A stretch of DNA of 64,000 nt, from contig JABANP010000296.1 in NCBI GenBank assembly GCA_013115135.1, positions 1-64,000 of the forward strand, given 5' to 3'. Shown piece after piece: positions 1 to 12,200 of the stretch (positions are counted from its first letter, which is position 1; each line of letters opens with the position of its first letter). Under the pieces are notes generated by a model, which made no database searches, had not been told where the DNA came from, and saw nothing but the letters and a program-made list of their open reading frames with translations. Both the position numbers and the translations under genes were made by a program. The DNA comes from Perkinsus olseni. Lineage: Eukaryota > Perkinsozoa > Perkinsida > Perkinsidae.

Positions 1-106
1 CTTGTGAAAAATATGAAACCCTACGTAGAAAGTAGTACGTACTCGATTGACTCATCAGCAACTACGCGAAAAAAACCGCCTAAAAATTAATTGCATTAAA
101 AATCAC

Positions 107-200
107 ATCCGTGGGGATCGAACCTGGGAGCCCCGTCTTTTGCAGAATTCTGCAGCCGCAAGCTCCGCCGCTTCGTCGCGAAGACCTAGTATTGTATAAG
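107..200 (-). other. tRNA-like 3' fragment in a non-coding stretch
   Basis: On the minus strand a B-box-like GGTTCGATCC is followed by a short acceptor-like strand and then a run of five T and a TTTTTAG that could be a 3' splice site. The T-stem pairs poorly and no matching 5' acceptor strand is found upstream, so this is a tRNA-derived fragment or pseudogene, not a working tRNA. The rest of bases 1-580 shows no exon that I recognise; it is AT-rich around 480-550. Confidence 0.3.
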
Positions 201-582
201 CATTAATAATATAACGTGTTTTTTAAACTCGACGGGAGTGCAGACATGAACGGCTGTGTTTAGGGCAAGTTATGGTACCGTTGATGTTGTTAACGAAGAT
301 GGCGGTACCGGAGGGCGGCTTGGTGTTGAAGCATGTGATGGTTGATTCAGTGTTGTTGCGAAAGAGACAGCTGACCAGTGTAAGGTGGAGGAGGGGTGAT
401 TATTGACCTTGTTGTGGGAAATGTGGTATTACTATAGAGATCACTTTCGCAATCGAATTTTTCCGGCTATTTCAATGAGTGAATACTTGTTTTAATAATA
501 ATATTAGATAATAATATTGCAGTAAAATTTTAACAATTTCATTTTTCCGTTAATTCCCAATCGGGGTCGTCCATGGCACCCA

Positions 583-1779
583 TTGCGAGCACTTTCCCGA
601 GGATACTATTTTTCGATATTTCACCGATCACCGATCATGTCTTCTTCAGTTAGAAGATGCTATCTCGGACGGTTACGAGCTGGAGTTCGGAAATTCGACC
701 GGTGGGCCTCTCACGGTGGCCGAGACTGTCTTAGGTGGGCGTGCTGCCCGGCCTTGTTGTGGGTGATTCGCGTTTCGTTGCCGCCTTTGTAGGGGACGAG
801 TCGAAGTCGATCATCACGACTCACTTACTAAGGTTGGTGGCTGCTAATGATGGTAGGTGGGAGTCACTGGGACGATGATGGTAACATTGCAGTTGTCGTA
901 TAAAATGACATTGAAAAGCATCCTATTCATGTCCGATCATGTCAAGTAGTGTAGTGATTATTATACCCGATGATGATGACGATGATGATCGTCATCACTC
1001 GCCATGACACGCCTGGGAGTTTGATGTTTAAGGACGAAATTGGGACGTTATAATACGAATAAGTCTCACGTGTTCTTCTGCTGTCTTCTTCGTTGCTGTA
1101 TGATGACCGTGTTCTTGCAAGCGAATCTTGTTCGGATAGCTCGATGAGGGAGAAACAACGCTGGTTGAATGACTTAGAAGTAGTTCCTGGAGCGCCGAAG
1201 TCTCTGGCGGGGTTTTCTTGCCGAATGGGAGAAGTTTATTATGAATGCTCATGAGTCGTCTATTTCACGGTGGTGATGGTGGGTGACAGCGGTAACACTC
1301 AGATGTCCCGTATGAATTGCGGCGAGAGCTGGAAGGGAGGAAAGACGAAGTTGAAGAGTTGGCCAATAGAGTCCTTACTCGGGTAAGGGTATATCCAGGG
1401 GAATCTTTTTTATGTGATTCACTGGGTTCGACCTGTCGTCTATCATACACGTAAAATACGGCATACGCGGTATGATAGATGCCAGATCCTCTGGTAACTC
1501 TTTGATGGACTCATGAGCAAGGAACTCTGTCACGTGTCCACTAGGCCTACTAGAGGGGTAGCGCACGTCATCGAGATTTTAATCCTGAACTTTCAGGTGG
1601 TCAGTGGGGGAGATGTGTATCCAAGCTCGGAGCGTGCAGTTGACAGAGAAAAAGATACGTCGGCACACTCAAGTGACGCGGACGATGATGTTGAAGATGT
1701 TCAAGTTGAGACGTACGAGCGAGACAAGAAGTTGCAAACAGTCGAAGATCTGCTAGTCGCTGCCCTCATGCACATGTGA
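583..1779 (+). CDS. Unidentified multi-exon gene, acidic and coiled-coil-like C-terminus
   Basis: I do not recognise this gene. Exon-like pieces on the plus strand read through without stops and are flanked by GT/AG: one near 640-730 (LEDAISDGYELEFGN), one near 1317-1381 (LRRELEGRKDEVEELANRVL, a charged heptad-like helix, followed by gtaagg), and a terminal exon from 1597 (after ctttcag) to the TGA at 1779. The last exon is rich in D/E and S and ends in a short helix, VEDLLVAALMHM. The 5' end and the exon joins are not established. The order and spacing (about 790 nt before SLBP) fit a separate gene that ends here. Confidence 0.35.
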
Positions 1780-2567
1780 CTTCCCCGGTCAGTTGATATC
1801 AGCTCGGAGGAATTTCGTGGCGCGTGACGGTTATGTTTTTGCAGGTATAGGTTCCCGTTTTTATCGCCCAAGTTGTATTTTTACTCGAAACTGTATTATC
1901 TGATTTTGGCGAGAGGCTTCTTTCAGCGAGGTGCTCTTTTTTTCTATCGCCGATTTTAGCAGGAACAGTGGCAGGAGTTGTGTGGCAGTTTAGAAATCGG
2001 GGACGTGCCTTGGGCGGGTTGGGGTGGGTAACTGTGTCGCACGGCACTGACGAGAGATGCGTCTTCGCGCTAACGTCGTTAGCCTGCTATCAGTCAGCCA
2101 TTCGTCGTTCGAAGGGTGTTGTCCACTAGAATGTCTCGAGTTATGGGTGAAACGGTAGATACTGGGGAGACTATCGGAGTCTAGACGCGGTCTCGTTCGG
2201 AGAGGCCTGAGAATGGTGATGAGTCACTGTCATTAAGGTCATTGAGGGCTTTTGACAAGGACACAATGGAAATTCTAGAGATCGGTTGATTATCGTCGTC
2301 ACGGTCTACCTGTGGTTGTACATCCCCTGTAACACAACTAGCTATCCCTCTAGCTTCAACGGTATCTTGACTCGACCGGTATGAATAAGTTTCTAAGCAT
2401 TTAACGTCATAAGGCTCAACGGCAACCAGCAATGTTGCGGGCTAAAACTGTCGATTAGGCTAGTCGACGGCTAAACGCTAGAAAGGCTAAACGCGGATTA
2501 GCGTTTCCGGCTCGAACTTCGAGCCTCGAAGCTCCTCAAAAATCGCTTTCCGCTATCGTCGATTGTC
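1780..2567. other. Intergenic, no gene recognised; holds a GTGGCGCG repeat motif
   Basis: No convincing exon on either strand. At about 1811-1833 it carries the motif AATTTCGTGGCGCGTGACGG followed by TTTTTGCAG. The same motif recurs near 7231, 15327 and 22832, in two cases inside introns. Confidence 0.4.
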
Positions 2568-3375
2568 ATGGCGAATGGTAGGCTAATTTGTAATATGACG
2601 ACTTCAAATCCTCCTGGAAAGCTGAGTTGGGCGGCGATCTCGGCGGAGGAGGAAGATTCCTTCGTTCCGGAGGGCCTGGCCAGCGAGCACACCTATGCCC
2701 ATCAAGCTGAGGGAGTATCTAAGCTCGCCTCACGGATGGGACGGATGATGTCGGCTGAGGCGGATCCTGGGAGCAGACCGCCGGGATTCGGGTTCCTGAT
2801 GGACGGGCATGGACTGATTCTCCCGGAAGATTCGAAGACGATTCAGTCGCGCTTTGAACTGCCTGGGGTGGGCGAGGCGACTAGGAAGAGGAATCTTGAT
2901 GAGAATGATGATGATGGACAAAATAAAATTAGACGAGTTTCTGGACCGACAGCGTTTCCGGACGCGAAAGTGGACCCTATATTCAGCGGAGTGGTGGAGT
3001 CGGGCGATGCTGTGGAGGGAGAAGCGCCCTCGCCGAGTCCGGCGGAGAAGGTTACGAAGGGCGGGATAGCGGAGCTGATGAAGGGAAGAGAATCTTCGAG
3101 CTCTAGCGGCTCTGGTGGGGAGGATTCTGAGAAGTGCTGGGAGCGACGCAAGATACTTCGCGAGAGACAGGTGGAGATCGGCAAAGCCACGCAGCAGTAT
3201 GAAAAATATCGGGCGGAGGTGTCACCGTCGAAGAGGAGGCCTGGGAGTGCATCCCGTCACACCGGATGCTTCTAAGAGGGTCAGCAAGAGAACGTTTGAT
3301 GCTGAAATTAGAATTTGGCGGAAGGCTTTGCATGAGTTTGTGGAAGGTCGTCAAAATGCAGCTGCAGAGTCCTAG
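2568..3375 (+). CDS. SLBP: Histone mRNA stem-loop binding protein (SLBP), with an apparent +1 frameshift
   Basis: SLBP binds the 3' stem-loop of replication-dependent histone mRNAs and directs their 3' processing and translation. The RNA-binding domain is clear. Its first half, WERRKILRERQVEIGKATQ and QYEKYRAEV, corresponds to the family's WE..E..L.RRQKQI..GK.T..Y..Y...V. Its second half, GVHPVTPD...SKRTFDAEIRIWRKALHEF, corresponds to G.HP.TP....S.R..D..I..WR..LH. The halves are in different frames: one extra base at about 3246 (RPG, then VHPVTP) must be skipped. No GT-AG intron of suitable length explains it, so it is a sequence error, a recent mutation or a true +1 frameshift. The N-terminal 165 residues are low complexity and acidic, as usual. 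The start at 2568 is the first in-frame ATG, in a GCGATTGTCATGG context; stop TAG at 3373-3375. Confidence 0.85.
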
Positions 3376-3436
3376 GGTAGGTTGAATTGAATTTGATTTT
3401 TCTTGTCACTTTGGGAGACGCAGGAAAAGTAGTCCG

Positions 3437-5220
3437 CTAGACGGTTGTAGTATTAGTACATGAATTATGGCAATCATCATTGGGCTGCACCCACCTTTGC
3501 TGCTTCGTCGCTGTTGTGTTCTCCCGAGGTCGGACCATGCTTATCAGGCGGTTATGCTGCTGATCAGCAGAGCTCACAGGCTCCGGAGTTGAGCCTCGGA
3601 TGCCAGGATGGGGTTTCGGATGCGGTTCTCCCTGTAGTTCAATTTTTGCATGCACGCCAGGACAGTTTGCCGAACCTTCTGTACGGCCAGCACCGGATCT
3701 GAGACTGCTGTGACCTCGTTGGTGTCTGCCACCCGGGATGTTGCTTTGAAAACGATGGCTGCGAAGCAAGGAGCCAACAGGGCTCGGTGAGGCGATGGAA
3801 GGTCGGGGCTATTCTGGGAATGCTCTTCGTTTTCGCAGAACAAAAGTGTTGATCTTTTTATTCGGTCGAGTGTGCGATGAAATATCGTGCAGAAGGATTT
3901 AACTTCCTTCGTTTTTGCATGTGGATGCTTGTGGTGGTGGTGAGGGAGACGTTTTATTCAGGACGTTGTTGAAACTCACTCGGGATCTGTCTGATGAGCG
4001 GGATCCGGCGAGGCCGCGGCGGTCGGTGCCTAAAGGTGGCTTCAAGGCTCAGCTGATACACCATGCCATAGCCGCGACTAAACTGGTGAGCTGGCAGGTC
4101 TGCTGCGGTGAATCTCTGCCGGGATCAAACAATGGCGCTCCCCGTGCTTTTTCCGAGGAGTTGAACTTGGGTTGCGTGGCATGCTATTCATCGCCAGTCT
4201 TTTGCAGTGCAATTCTCGCGCTGTAGTGAGAGATTTGCCGAATCCTGAAAACAGCCGATTCTTGTATATCGACCCAGCTGTCTGATTCTGGCGTGTGCGT
4301 CGTATGTCGGCGACAAGACGTGCATCGCCTAATTATGTGAAGTGCATGCAACTCGTGATACCTGACCTCGACCTGTCCTCCGAGGACTTTGTGGTGGTGT
4401 AGCCTACACTGGGTCGCCGACGCGATGGTTCCATCATTATAGTGGAAAAGCTGCCGTTTTCCTGGGCTGAGAAACCCACCCTCTGCGGTGAGTTGCGAAG
4501 GACTCGTTCGGAACGCGGGAAGGAAGGTCTTCTTCTGGGCCGCTGAGAAAGGAGAGAACGGCAGCCCACATGGCAGGCTGGTGTTGACCTCTGACGACGT
4601 GGGCTAAACCATCGGGCAACTCATCGTGGGGCTCATGGTGGAGATTTCTTAGGAGAGTACTACGACATGGGTGAGAGACACGACAAATCGGACAGGCAGG
4701 TCTGTTGCTATGGGCAACTTGCACCGACGAGAATTCTTGTACTGCAGTACCATCTATAGTATACAAATAGTATTCGTACTGCGTAGCGGTAGTTCTGGCA
4801 GCCACCTTTCGGTGGCGTGACTCACTAGAAGGTTTTACGCTGGTCCCGTTGGCAACGGGCCGTTGCAGGTGCGACGGAGACAACTGTTGTAGCCGAACTC
4901 GTAGAGTCGGCCTAGTGGCCCTCACCACCGCCGCCAGCAGTTGATTGTTTTGTTCTCTGTCTCGGGCGCGTCGTGAAGATCTTACGTGCATTCGGCTGAT
5001 ACGATTCTAGGTTTCACGATCAGATGGGGTCTGAATTTCGGAACTGATCTAGGCCAGCTCGCCTGTGAGAGTTCCATCGAGGTTTCTGAGATTTCTGAGT
5101 ACCTTAAGATGCATCCTGATACTGAACCGGTTAGGGTGGATACCAAAGAGAACAAGGCCGGTGGGCTGAGCCGTCAAGGAGGAGACCTGCCTGTGTGCCG
5201 AGAGTTATCCTGAGTCGGTG
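3437..5220 (+). other. Candidate exons of unidentified gene(s)
   Basis: Plus-strand open stretches bounded by GT/AG suggest one or two multi-exon genes that I cannot name. Examples: about 3950-4085 (TRDLSDERDPARPRRSVPKG...FKAQLIHHAIAATKL) ending at gtgagc; about 4207-4285 after cttttgcag (VVRDLPNPENSRFLYIDPAV then TGA); about 4303-4400 (MQLVIPDLDLSSEDFVVV); and about 5040-5140. A 184-codon open frame on the minus strand (4437-4991) has no family-like features and is probably spurious. At 4801-4828 lies a hairpin-like repeat, GCCAC...GTGGCGTGACTCACTAG, that recurs twice near 12.3 kb. Confidence 0.3.
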
Positions 5221-5830
5221 TCCCCGACGACCAGCAGGTGTTGAGCGTTCTCGAGAGTTGGTCTGTCTCCTTAATTCGTGGTTTCACTCTCTACAACGGG
5301 TGGGGCAGGATATCTCTTGAAGAGAAGAAAGTATACCTGACGAGCACGTGGTGATTCCTGATCCGATTCGCGGTTCCTCGGTCTTGCGTTGAGACTAGAT
5401 CCGTCAGCTGGTCGCCAAAGTCCGCTCCGCGCCTCGAGTATTAAGAAGTACAATGCTACTGTTGTCATGCAAAATGCCTGGGAAAATTAATTCTCCTCTG
5501 AATTGATTCCTTTTGACTCGAGAGTCTGAATTGAATGATCATCTCTGGCAGGTTGGCCATGACGAGCTGAGTGCTGATGCGAAAGACCGAGGCAAGAAGG
5601 GCCAGCGTGAGTCGGGACGCTACGGATACGTGGGCTTGATCTCTCACATACTCTCCGTGAATATAGTTGGATCTTTCTCTATCATGCATGCCTTTTTTCA
5701 CTCAACCACGCTGCTCCATCACCCCTTTGGTTTCCCGAGTGCTCCTAAAAATTTTCCCGTGCCAAGCTTGGACCTTTTATGTGGTTCGCGCATGGAACTC
5801 CTCGATGCCAATTCTTACGTTATGTGACGC

Positions 5831-8800
5831 GTGCGTTGTTCGAGAGCTACTTGCCGACTACCTCAGCTACATCCTCGCCTGTGCTCAGTCTCCGTCGTTG
5901 CCGCCAACTTCTTCGATACACTCGCGGCGCGCGTGGTGTCGCTGTCATCGAGTCTGACAGTGGCGGAGATCGGTGTCTTGATGGCGGCCTTCTCGAAAGT
6001 TGGGGTTTATCACGATCACATGGTGAGCGTCACCTTTGCTGTTTGCTGATCACTCCTGCCGTGAAAGTGTCGGTGAGTGGAAGGACATCGCTCTTCCTTG
6101 TTTTGGTAGGGGCTGCGTACTGCCCTCTCGGGTTCTCCCGGTTTCGTGTTGATTTCATGATACGGGACCCGTATTACGGGTGAGCTGCCTCCCATAGTTG
6201 TGCGCCTGATCAGTATCGCAGTTTTCCTCTCTTGCCTGACGAATTTTTACGTATAATAAAGTGTCCATAATAGGCTGTGAGGCTTTGGGAACACTAGGCC
6301 ACAAAGAGTTGGAGTGAGAGTCGCGCCTTATGCGTGTGCAATAGTCGTTCTACGTTATGGAAGAATGGACCACTACCGCGCAATTTACTGTACGCATCCA
6401 GCCAGTCGTAAGGCGACTCAACAGTGTGACGTGATGCTCTAGCATGGGGTGTCCCAACATCGCTCGTCTTCAACAGTGTGGGAGACGGCGGTCTGATTTT
6501 ACATTAATTGCGTTAGAAAAGACCTTATCGAATGCCCATCAGAGCCGATGGCGTGCCCCTCAGATGGAAGTACTCAAGGCCCGACTTCTGGTCGACCATT
6601 TACTCCGGGAAAGCGCCCAGCCGTCTGCTATTGCTGCAGTAAGCCGGTGAATCGATCGGGAATTCCACTGAGTATCTCAGATCTGCTGGTCCTACCTGGC
6701 GTTCGCTAAGCATGATCATGACATGGTCCATGCAGTTCATGAACGCCTGGAAGATTTGCTGTTTTCGGGCGAGCCGCTGCAGCTGAACGGCCACGGGTTT
6801 CTAGGAATTGCTGATTTCCTTTGCCAGTACGGGACCGCTGTTGCTGTGTGGTTCTCGTGGGGCACCGGTCGATCGCTTCAGATTCAATGATGGCGAGGTG
6901 ACTTCCTTAACGGAGCGGCTGATAGAGGTGGGCTTTTATGGTCCTCGGGATGATCTTACAATAGCCGACTTTTCGAGATCTCAGCATTCATTCCGAGTTG
7001 GGGTCTGGCGCCCCGTTGAAAGAAGTAATTCTGAAACTCAGAATCGATTATGGAATTGACTTTAGCACGTCAAATGTGATTCAGGAATCGATTTTCAGTC
7101 TCAGAGCGACGCTTGAAACTTTGGGGTTGTACCCAATAGGGGACCTGCAAGTAGCCCTACCCGTTTCGCCTCGGGAAGATACGGTAGCGGCGCGAGAAAT
7201 CGGATATTTCGAGATCGTTAGGTGGACTGTATAATGACTTAATTTTGTGGCGCGCGAAATTATTCTCTTGTAGGTGCAGTTGGCGACGGCAGGTTCCCGA
7301 GCCTGTCACCGAGCAATCTATCCCGGCTCCTCGGATGCTTCTCGAGAATCGATTATCCCTGGGCGAGCGCGGATGTCGACCGAGTTCGACTGGTAGGCTC
7401 TGGCCTTGGTTGAGAATGATCATGGGAAGCGATGGGGTTGCGAGTTGGGAAGTCTTCGAAAATTCGTGGAGCATCGGATTTGAATTTTTGGTGCATTTTT
7501 CGGTCGTCATACCGCGCTATTTTTCGCCTTAGCGGCTGAATAAACTCGTACGGTTGCAGGAGCTGCTCGACTGATATTGCAAGTCCACGGTTGTTGCAAT
7601 TCGAGGCCGCGAACCGCGTCTGTGAGGTGCTCCAAAAATCTTCGCTCCGTCGAATTATCATGCGCACTTTCACGAAAACGCAGACCGTAATGACGATCAG
7701 GAATGAGCCTTCATAGTCGTGATCCTCCTCCAGTGTCATTGGCTTCATAATAGAGTCTATATAACCCACCGATCGGTAACCCAGTTATTTGTCAGAGATC
7801 AAAATAATTTTGACTGAGTGATGCGAAGGGTATGAGCGCGACAGGTCTGTGGTGATTTGATTTTTTCAGTGCGTTAATCCAGCAGTACTGGAATCGATGC
7901 CGTGGCTGTCGGCGAGTGAGGGAATTGCAGTTGGGCAGTTCTACACTCATAGTGAGTTCGGGTATGGTTGAGGAATCACTTGGGATTTATTAAGTTGTTG
8001 GGCGAGTTGTGGTATGAATTCTTCGTGTGGACCTGAGAGACAGCGTTGATATTAGTCGGCGCGCATGATTAGCGCATGTCTTGGCGGCCTCTTCACAATA
8101 TTCGGACATGATAATTATCTGTCGGAGAAATGCCGGACCTGGGATTCGAACCTGCGACCTCGTAGTTTGATCGCCTAAGATGGTCCTCGGCTAGTTTCTG
8201 ACAATGTGCTAGCAATCCCGGAGTGATGCTTGACGGTTCAGTGGTACTTCGCTGCTTCAGTGACCTCTCGGTCGGCGCCTACAGAGCAGGAGGAGCAGAT
8301 ATTGTCGCAGTGCTTGGGTGAGTATCTAAGGTTGAAGCATAGCTTTGACATGTCGGAAAGATACGTCCCTTATTGGCTTGTATACCGTCGTCTCATCGGG
8401 TATCTTCCTGTCAGGGCCGAGCAAGGTGACGGCCTGCAGAGATCCTGAGGATATCGTAAAAACTCTCTCCTGCATAGCGAGACTGAGTCGGCTTGATAGC
8501 TCCAATGGTGAGTTATCGGCGCAACGTATCATAGCTTGAAGCTAGGAAGATACAAAATTGGTAGGTGTACCAGGGTACTCGGAGCGTAGAGCTCGACAGA
8601 CTGTAGGGGAGTTGCTGCGGTTGTTGGAGTCGCTTGGGGAGGAAATTGATGGACAGCTGGCGAACTCAATTATCATGAGTTGCAAGAGTTTGAAGGTGAG
8701 CTCGGAGCGACCTCTCCGGAGCTGGCTGAGAACGTTGATGGATACGCCCGTCCACTCGAGTTAGTTGATTTTCTAGTACTAGCAAGTTGGCGATTTTATG

Positions 8801-9050
8801 CTACTTTAACGACTGTAACCAGTCTGCGACCAGACTGTCAGGAAAAACACTTAAAGCTAGAAGGGGTAGTTTGGTTGTGGTCGTGGCGTTAGCATAAAAT
8901 GAGTCGCTGAATTTCGAGCGATCTTCCTCCCTCCGGCAAGGTACGTCGAGAGACGCTATTGACCACTTTGCGAGACCGCTTGATGGCTGACGGCGAGTTG
9001 GATGCGGACGTTCGCCAGGCCCTGCGGGATCTCGAAATTGATGTTCCATG
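5831..9050 (+). CDS. Helical-repeat (HPR/FASTK-like) protein, multi-exon
   Basis: Several exons carry the helical repeats typical of the heptatricopeptide-repeat (HPR) proteins that bind organellar RNA in alveolates, algae and animals (FASTK/RAP group). Visible repeat segments: SLTVAEIGVLMAAFSKVG at about 5955-6010, ending at gtgagc; WSYLAFAKHDHDMVHAVHER near 6690-6770; EDIVKTLSCIARLSRLDSS near 8445-8505; GELLRLLESLGEEIDGQLAN near 8600-8670. The last exon reads LRDRLMADGELDADVRQALR and stops with TGA near 9050, only 185 nt before PEX5. I could not see a clear C-terminal RAP domain. Exon joins and the start are uncertain; further exons probably lie at 5500-5830, 6500-6650 and 6880-7230. A mitochondrial or plastid RNA role is inference from the family only. 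A degenerate tRNA lies antisense in it at 8131-8203, and the GTGGCGCG intron motif is at 7231. Confidence 0.4.
8131..8203 (-). pseudogene. tRNA-like sequence (degenerate), antisense within the HPR-like gene
   Basis: The 73-nt minus-strand segment has an acceptor stem that pairs at six of seven positions counting one wobble, a four-pair D-stem and a perfect TTCGAAT T-loop. However, the anticodon stem encloses a nine-base loop without a T33, and the T-stem pairs only partly. It looks like a decayed tRNA inside a gene transcribed in the opposite direction. Confidence 0.45.
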
Positions 9051-9234
9051 ATGGTGTTGTTGGTTGTGTTTCTGGTAGGCAGTTGTTGCGTTTAGGGAAA
9101 GGTGTGGTATGTTGCTCCGATAATAGAAAATGGGGCGTATCTTTTTTTCGTTCGAGGCCAGCTTCAACCTTGGATTCCCGTGTATTAGCGTGAAGAGTGT
9201 CTACGCTTGCTGGTAGTATTGTTTTATCAACGGC

Positions 9235-12200
9235 ATGTTCAACAACCCCGGTGGGCAGCCGTCCAAACCCGCCAATGTGGCGCTGCAGGGCCGCAACCCT
9301 CTCAAGAGCTTCACGGACTCGATGACCAGAGCCGCAGCTGCTACGCAGCGGCAAGGGATGACCGGTAGTAGGGGGTATCCGAGGTTGACCCGTGGAAGAT
9401 GCGGAATATGTAGAGAGAGGCACTCGTTTTGTGGGTAGTATTGTTAGCAGAGGAGCTATTCTTCACACATCTCAGCCCTTTTTTTATTTGGAATTGCGTC
9501 GCTCCGCTGAAAGAATGAGATATAGTTAGCCCTGAGATTGCGAGCAACTATTGATCGGGAATGGGTTCTGGCTCATCTCACGCAGGAGGGCATCCCTTGG
9601 TAGCTTTCAGCTAGTACTAGGAGAGATGAGTTGGGGGAATGTTGGTATTACTCGGTGTGACGCGTTATGTGGTTCTCGTCGGAGAGAATGATAATTTCAC
9701 CTTGGCTTACGTGATGGGGCTGTGGGACTTCGATAGATGATACCGTTCAGCGGTCTATCCGAAATGCTGCTGATGGCAGTGGAAGCATTACTACTAGCGT
9801 AGTAGGCCTATACTTTCAGGTGCTCCTCAGTTGTCATCGTCATCCTCCTCCGGACCAGCATTGGATCAAAGGTTGGCAGGCCATATGGCAGGAGGGCCGA
9901 GTGCAGCGGCAATGGATGCTAGTTTTATGAACATTGATAACCATCCGATGGCGGAAAGTAGGTAAAGTTGGCTGCTAATGGCTTTTATAAAAGCTGATTT
10001 GAGGGACGAGTGGTATAGAGTCCCTGCCATGATACTAGCCTTTACTACAACACCTTGCTTTACGATGAAGGAAGGTCCTGTAGTTCGTTTGACAAGGGCC
10101 CTGATTAACAGATCTGTTATAATGTTCAATTTCACTTCTTTATACAACAGTAAGTGGTCGTTGACAACTCCTTGTTGTCGTGGTTGGAAAGTTCTATGCG
10201 TGGATATTTGAAGCCGGTTGTCAGTAGCTGTCAGTGCGCCATTGGAATGAGCGTTGATGAGATTCTGGATATCCTTTTGGTCGGAGGCCGTTGGTGTTGA
10301 GGAATTCGTGTGTCAGTTACTACGCAAGGCGCGGCCAATTGGGCTCAAGAGTTCGATGGAAGGCAGGTGAACCAGATGAGGTCAGGGGTGTTCTGCCGGC
10401 TACTCGGACCAGCAGCTGTGTTTATCAGGCCGGCCATGATGCATCCTGTGCGGTCGGAGTCGGCGGCGCCACCGACGGTAGCGTTCGCGGGACCGGCGAT
10501 GCAGCAGCCACAGCAGCATCAGCAAGCAGTATTTCATCCAATGCCTCCGCAGGTGGTAAATCGAAAACTGTTGGAAATATCCTCAATGTCTCACTTATAT
10601 TCGAAAAATTTTTCAAAAAATGAAAGAATTTTCCAGAAAAATGCTGGTCTTCACGAGGTGGAAATTTTTTAGTCGTTTGATCAGTGATCAATGATAACCC
10701 TCGGGTGCCCTTCTGCCGGTAGGTAATCTGAGTCACTATTCGTCCGTTTCAACTACTGGAGTTTCCTGAAACCTTTATTGCGGCGTGCTCTGTGCGATCG
10801 GGTAGAAGACGCTGTCCTTTTCAGTTGTATCACCAAGCCCCCCTTCCTCCACCCGTTCAACTCCCCTTGCAACAGCAGGCAGTGACGAGCCCTAGTGATG
10901 CCACCACCGCTGCTACCGTCGACAAGAGTGTTGATGTGGACGCGGCCAAGAGGATGGTTGAGACCATGCGTAAGGAAGAGAAGGAACGACTGGAGAGCTT
11001 GCAGCTGCCAACTCAGTCGGACGAAGTTTTTCTCCAGCTTACTGATAGTGCAAAAAAGATTTCGCTGATTGAAATGAAAACATAGTTACCGAGCAATACG
11101 TCTAATGTCGCTGCTTTCATCCGATAAATCAGAGTACGGGGTATACAGAGATCGCGCGTCGGTGAAAAGTGTGAACTTGGAATGGTTGGTGCCAATTAAC
11201 TGTATGTCTAGTATCCAGTAATTATCGGGTGTCAACGGGCATTATCATTGGTTGATAAGTACCGGTGAACTTCGAACTAAACTTATAAGTAGTCACGGCC
11301 GTCATAGACGTTATCAGAGCTACGTCGGATTTGCGATCTACATTGAATGCTCTGGTATCAGTATTGTTAAGCTGTATTGCTCGGTCGGATAGATGCCCAC
11401 TAAGGCGCTCCTCACTAAGAGTCTTAGTCTAAGACGAGCTTCTGTCAGATTGAGGTTGAGAGTATTTGTGCTGAAAACCTAGATTAAAGTGCGAACTCCT
11501 GGCGTTTCATGCACAATAAGAATGATCGACATTCAGCTTTACTAGCGCAATAACTTTTCAGGGTCGTCTGGCAATGCCAAGTTCGCCAACAGCCAGTTCG
11601 TGGATTTTGTAGATCAGATCGTTAAAGGTGACTTGCAGTTGGCCGATGATAAGGTAGGCATCAGAATACGGAATGCCTGGCTTCGCTGATTGCATTTAAT
11701 TCAAAAGTCGCTTTCACGTGACGGTTCCGAGGCTACCACGACGTTGGGGCTCCGTGGAAGCCTCAACGAATCAGAGAGTTGACGCAGGCAAATGTACGGA
11801 ACCGTCGAGGGAAAAATGAAGGTCTGCCGAAGCGACTTCGGCGAAGCCTTTTTTGAACATTCTTCCCTGATCCGAGCGTAGTGTATACAGTTTACTATTT
11901 ACGAAGGATGCTATCCCAGCAGGGGTGTAGGATGCCAGCAGAGCGATGCGCATCAAGCATGGTGGTATGAAGCTCGCCTGGGGTGTTTGTGAAGCGAATT
12001 CACCCCTGTGAGGGTCGATCGGGCGTCTTTGATTCGGGGAGGCAGCCGATCCAGCCGTGAATGGAGTTCGATCGGCCTAGCGGCACTACACGTGGATTGC
12101 GATGCTGTTGAGGGCCTCGAGGCGCCCGTTTGACTGAAGGGAGGCGAAGTTGGCGAAAATTAGTGATACGAGGGGGCCGAGGAAAACTCTTCGGGGACTG

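Noticed and set aside
4437..4991. 184-codon minus-strand open frame
   Set aside because: No family-like motif, odd composition, and it overlaps plausible plus-strand exons.
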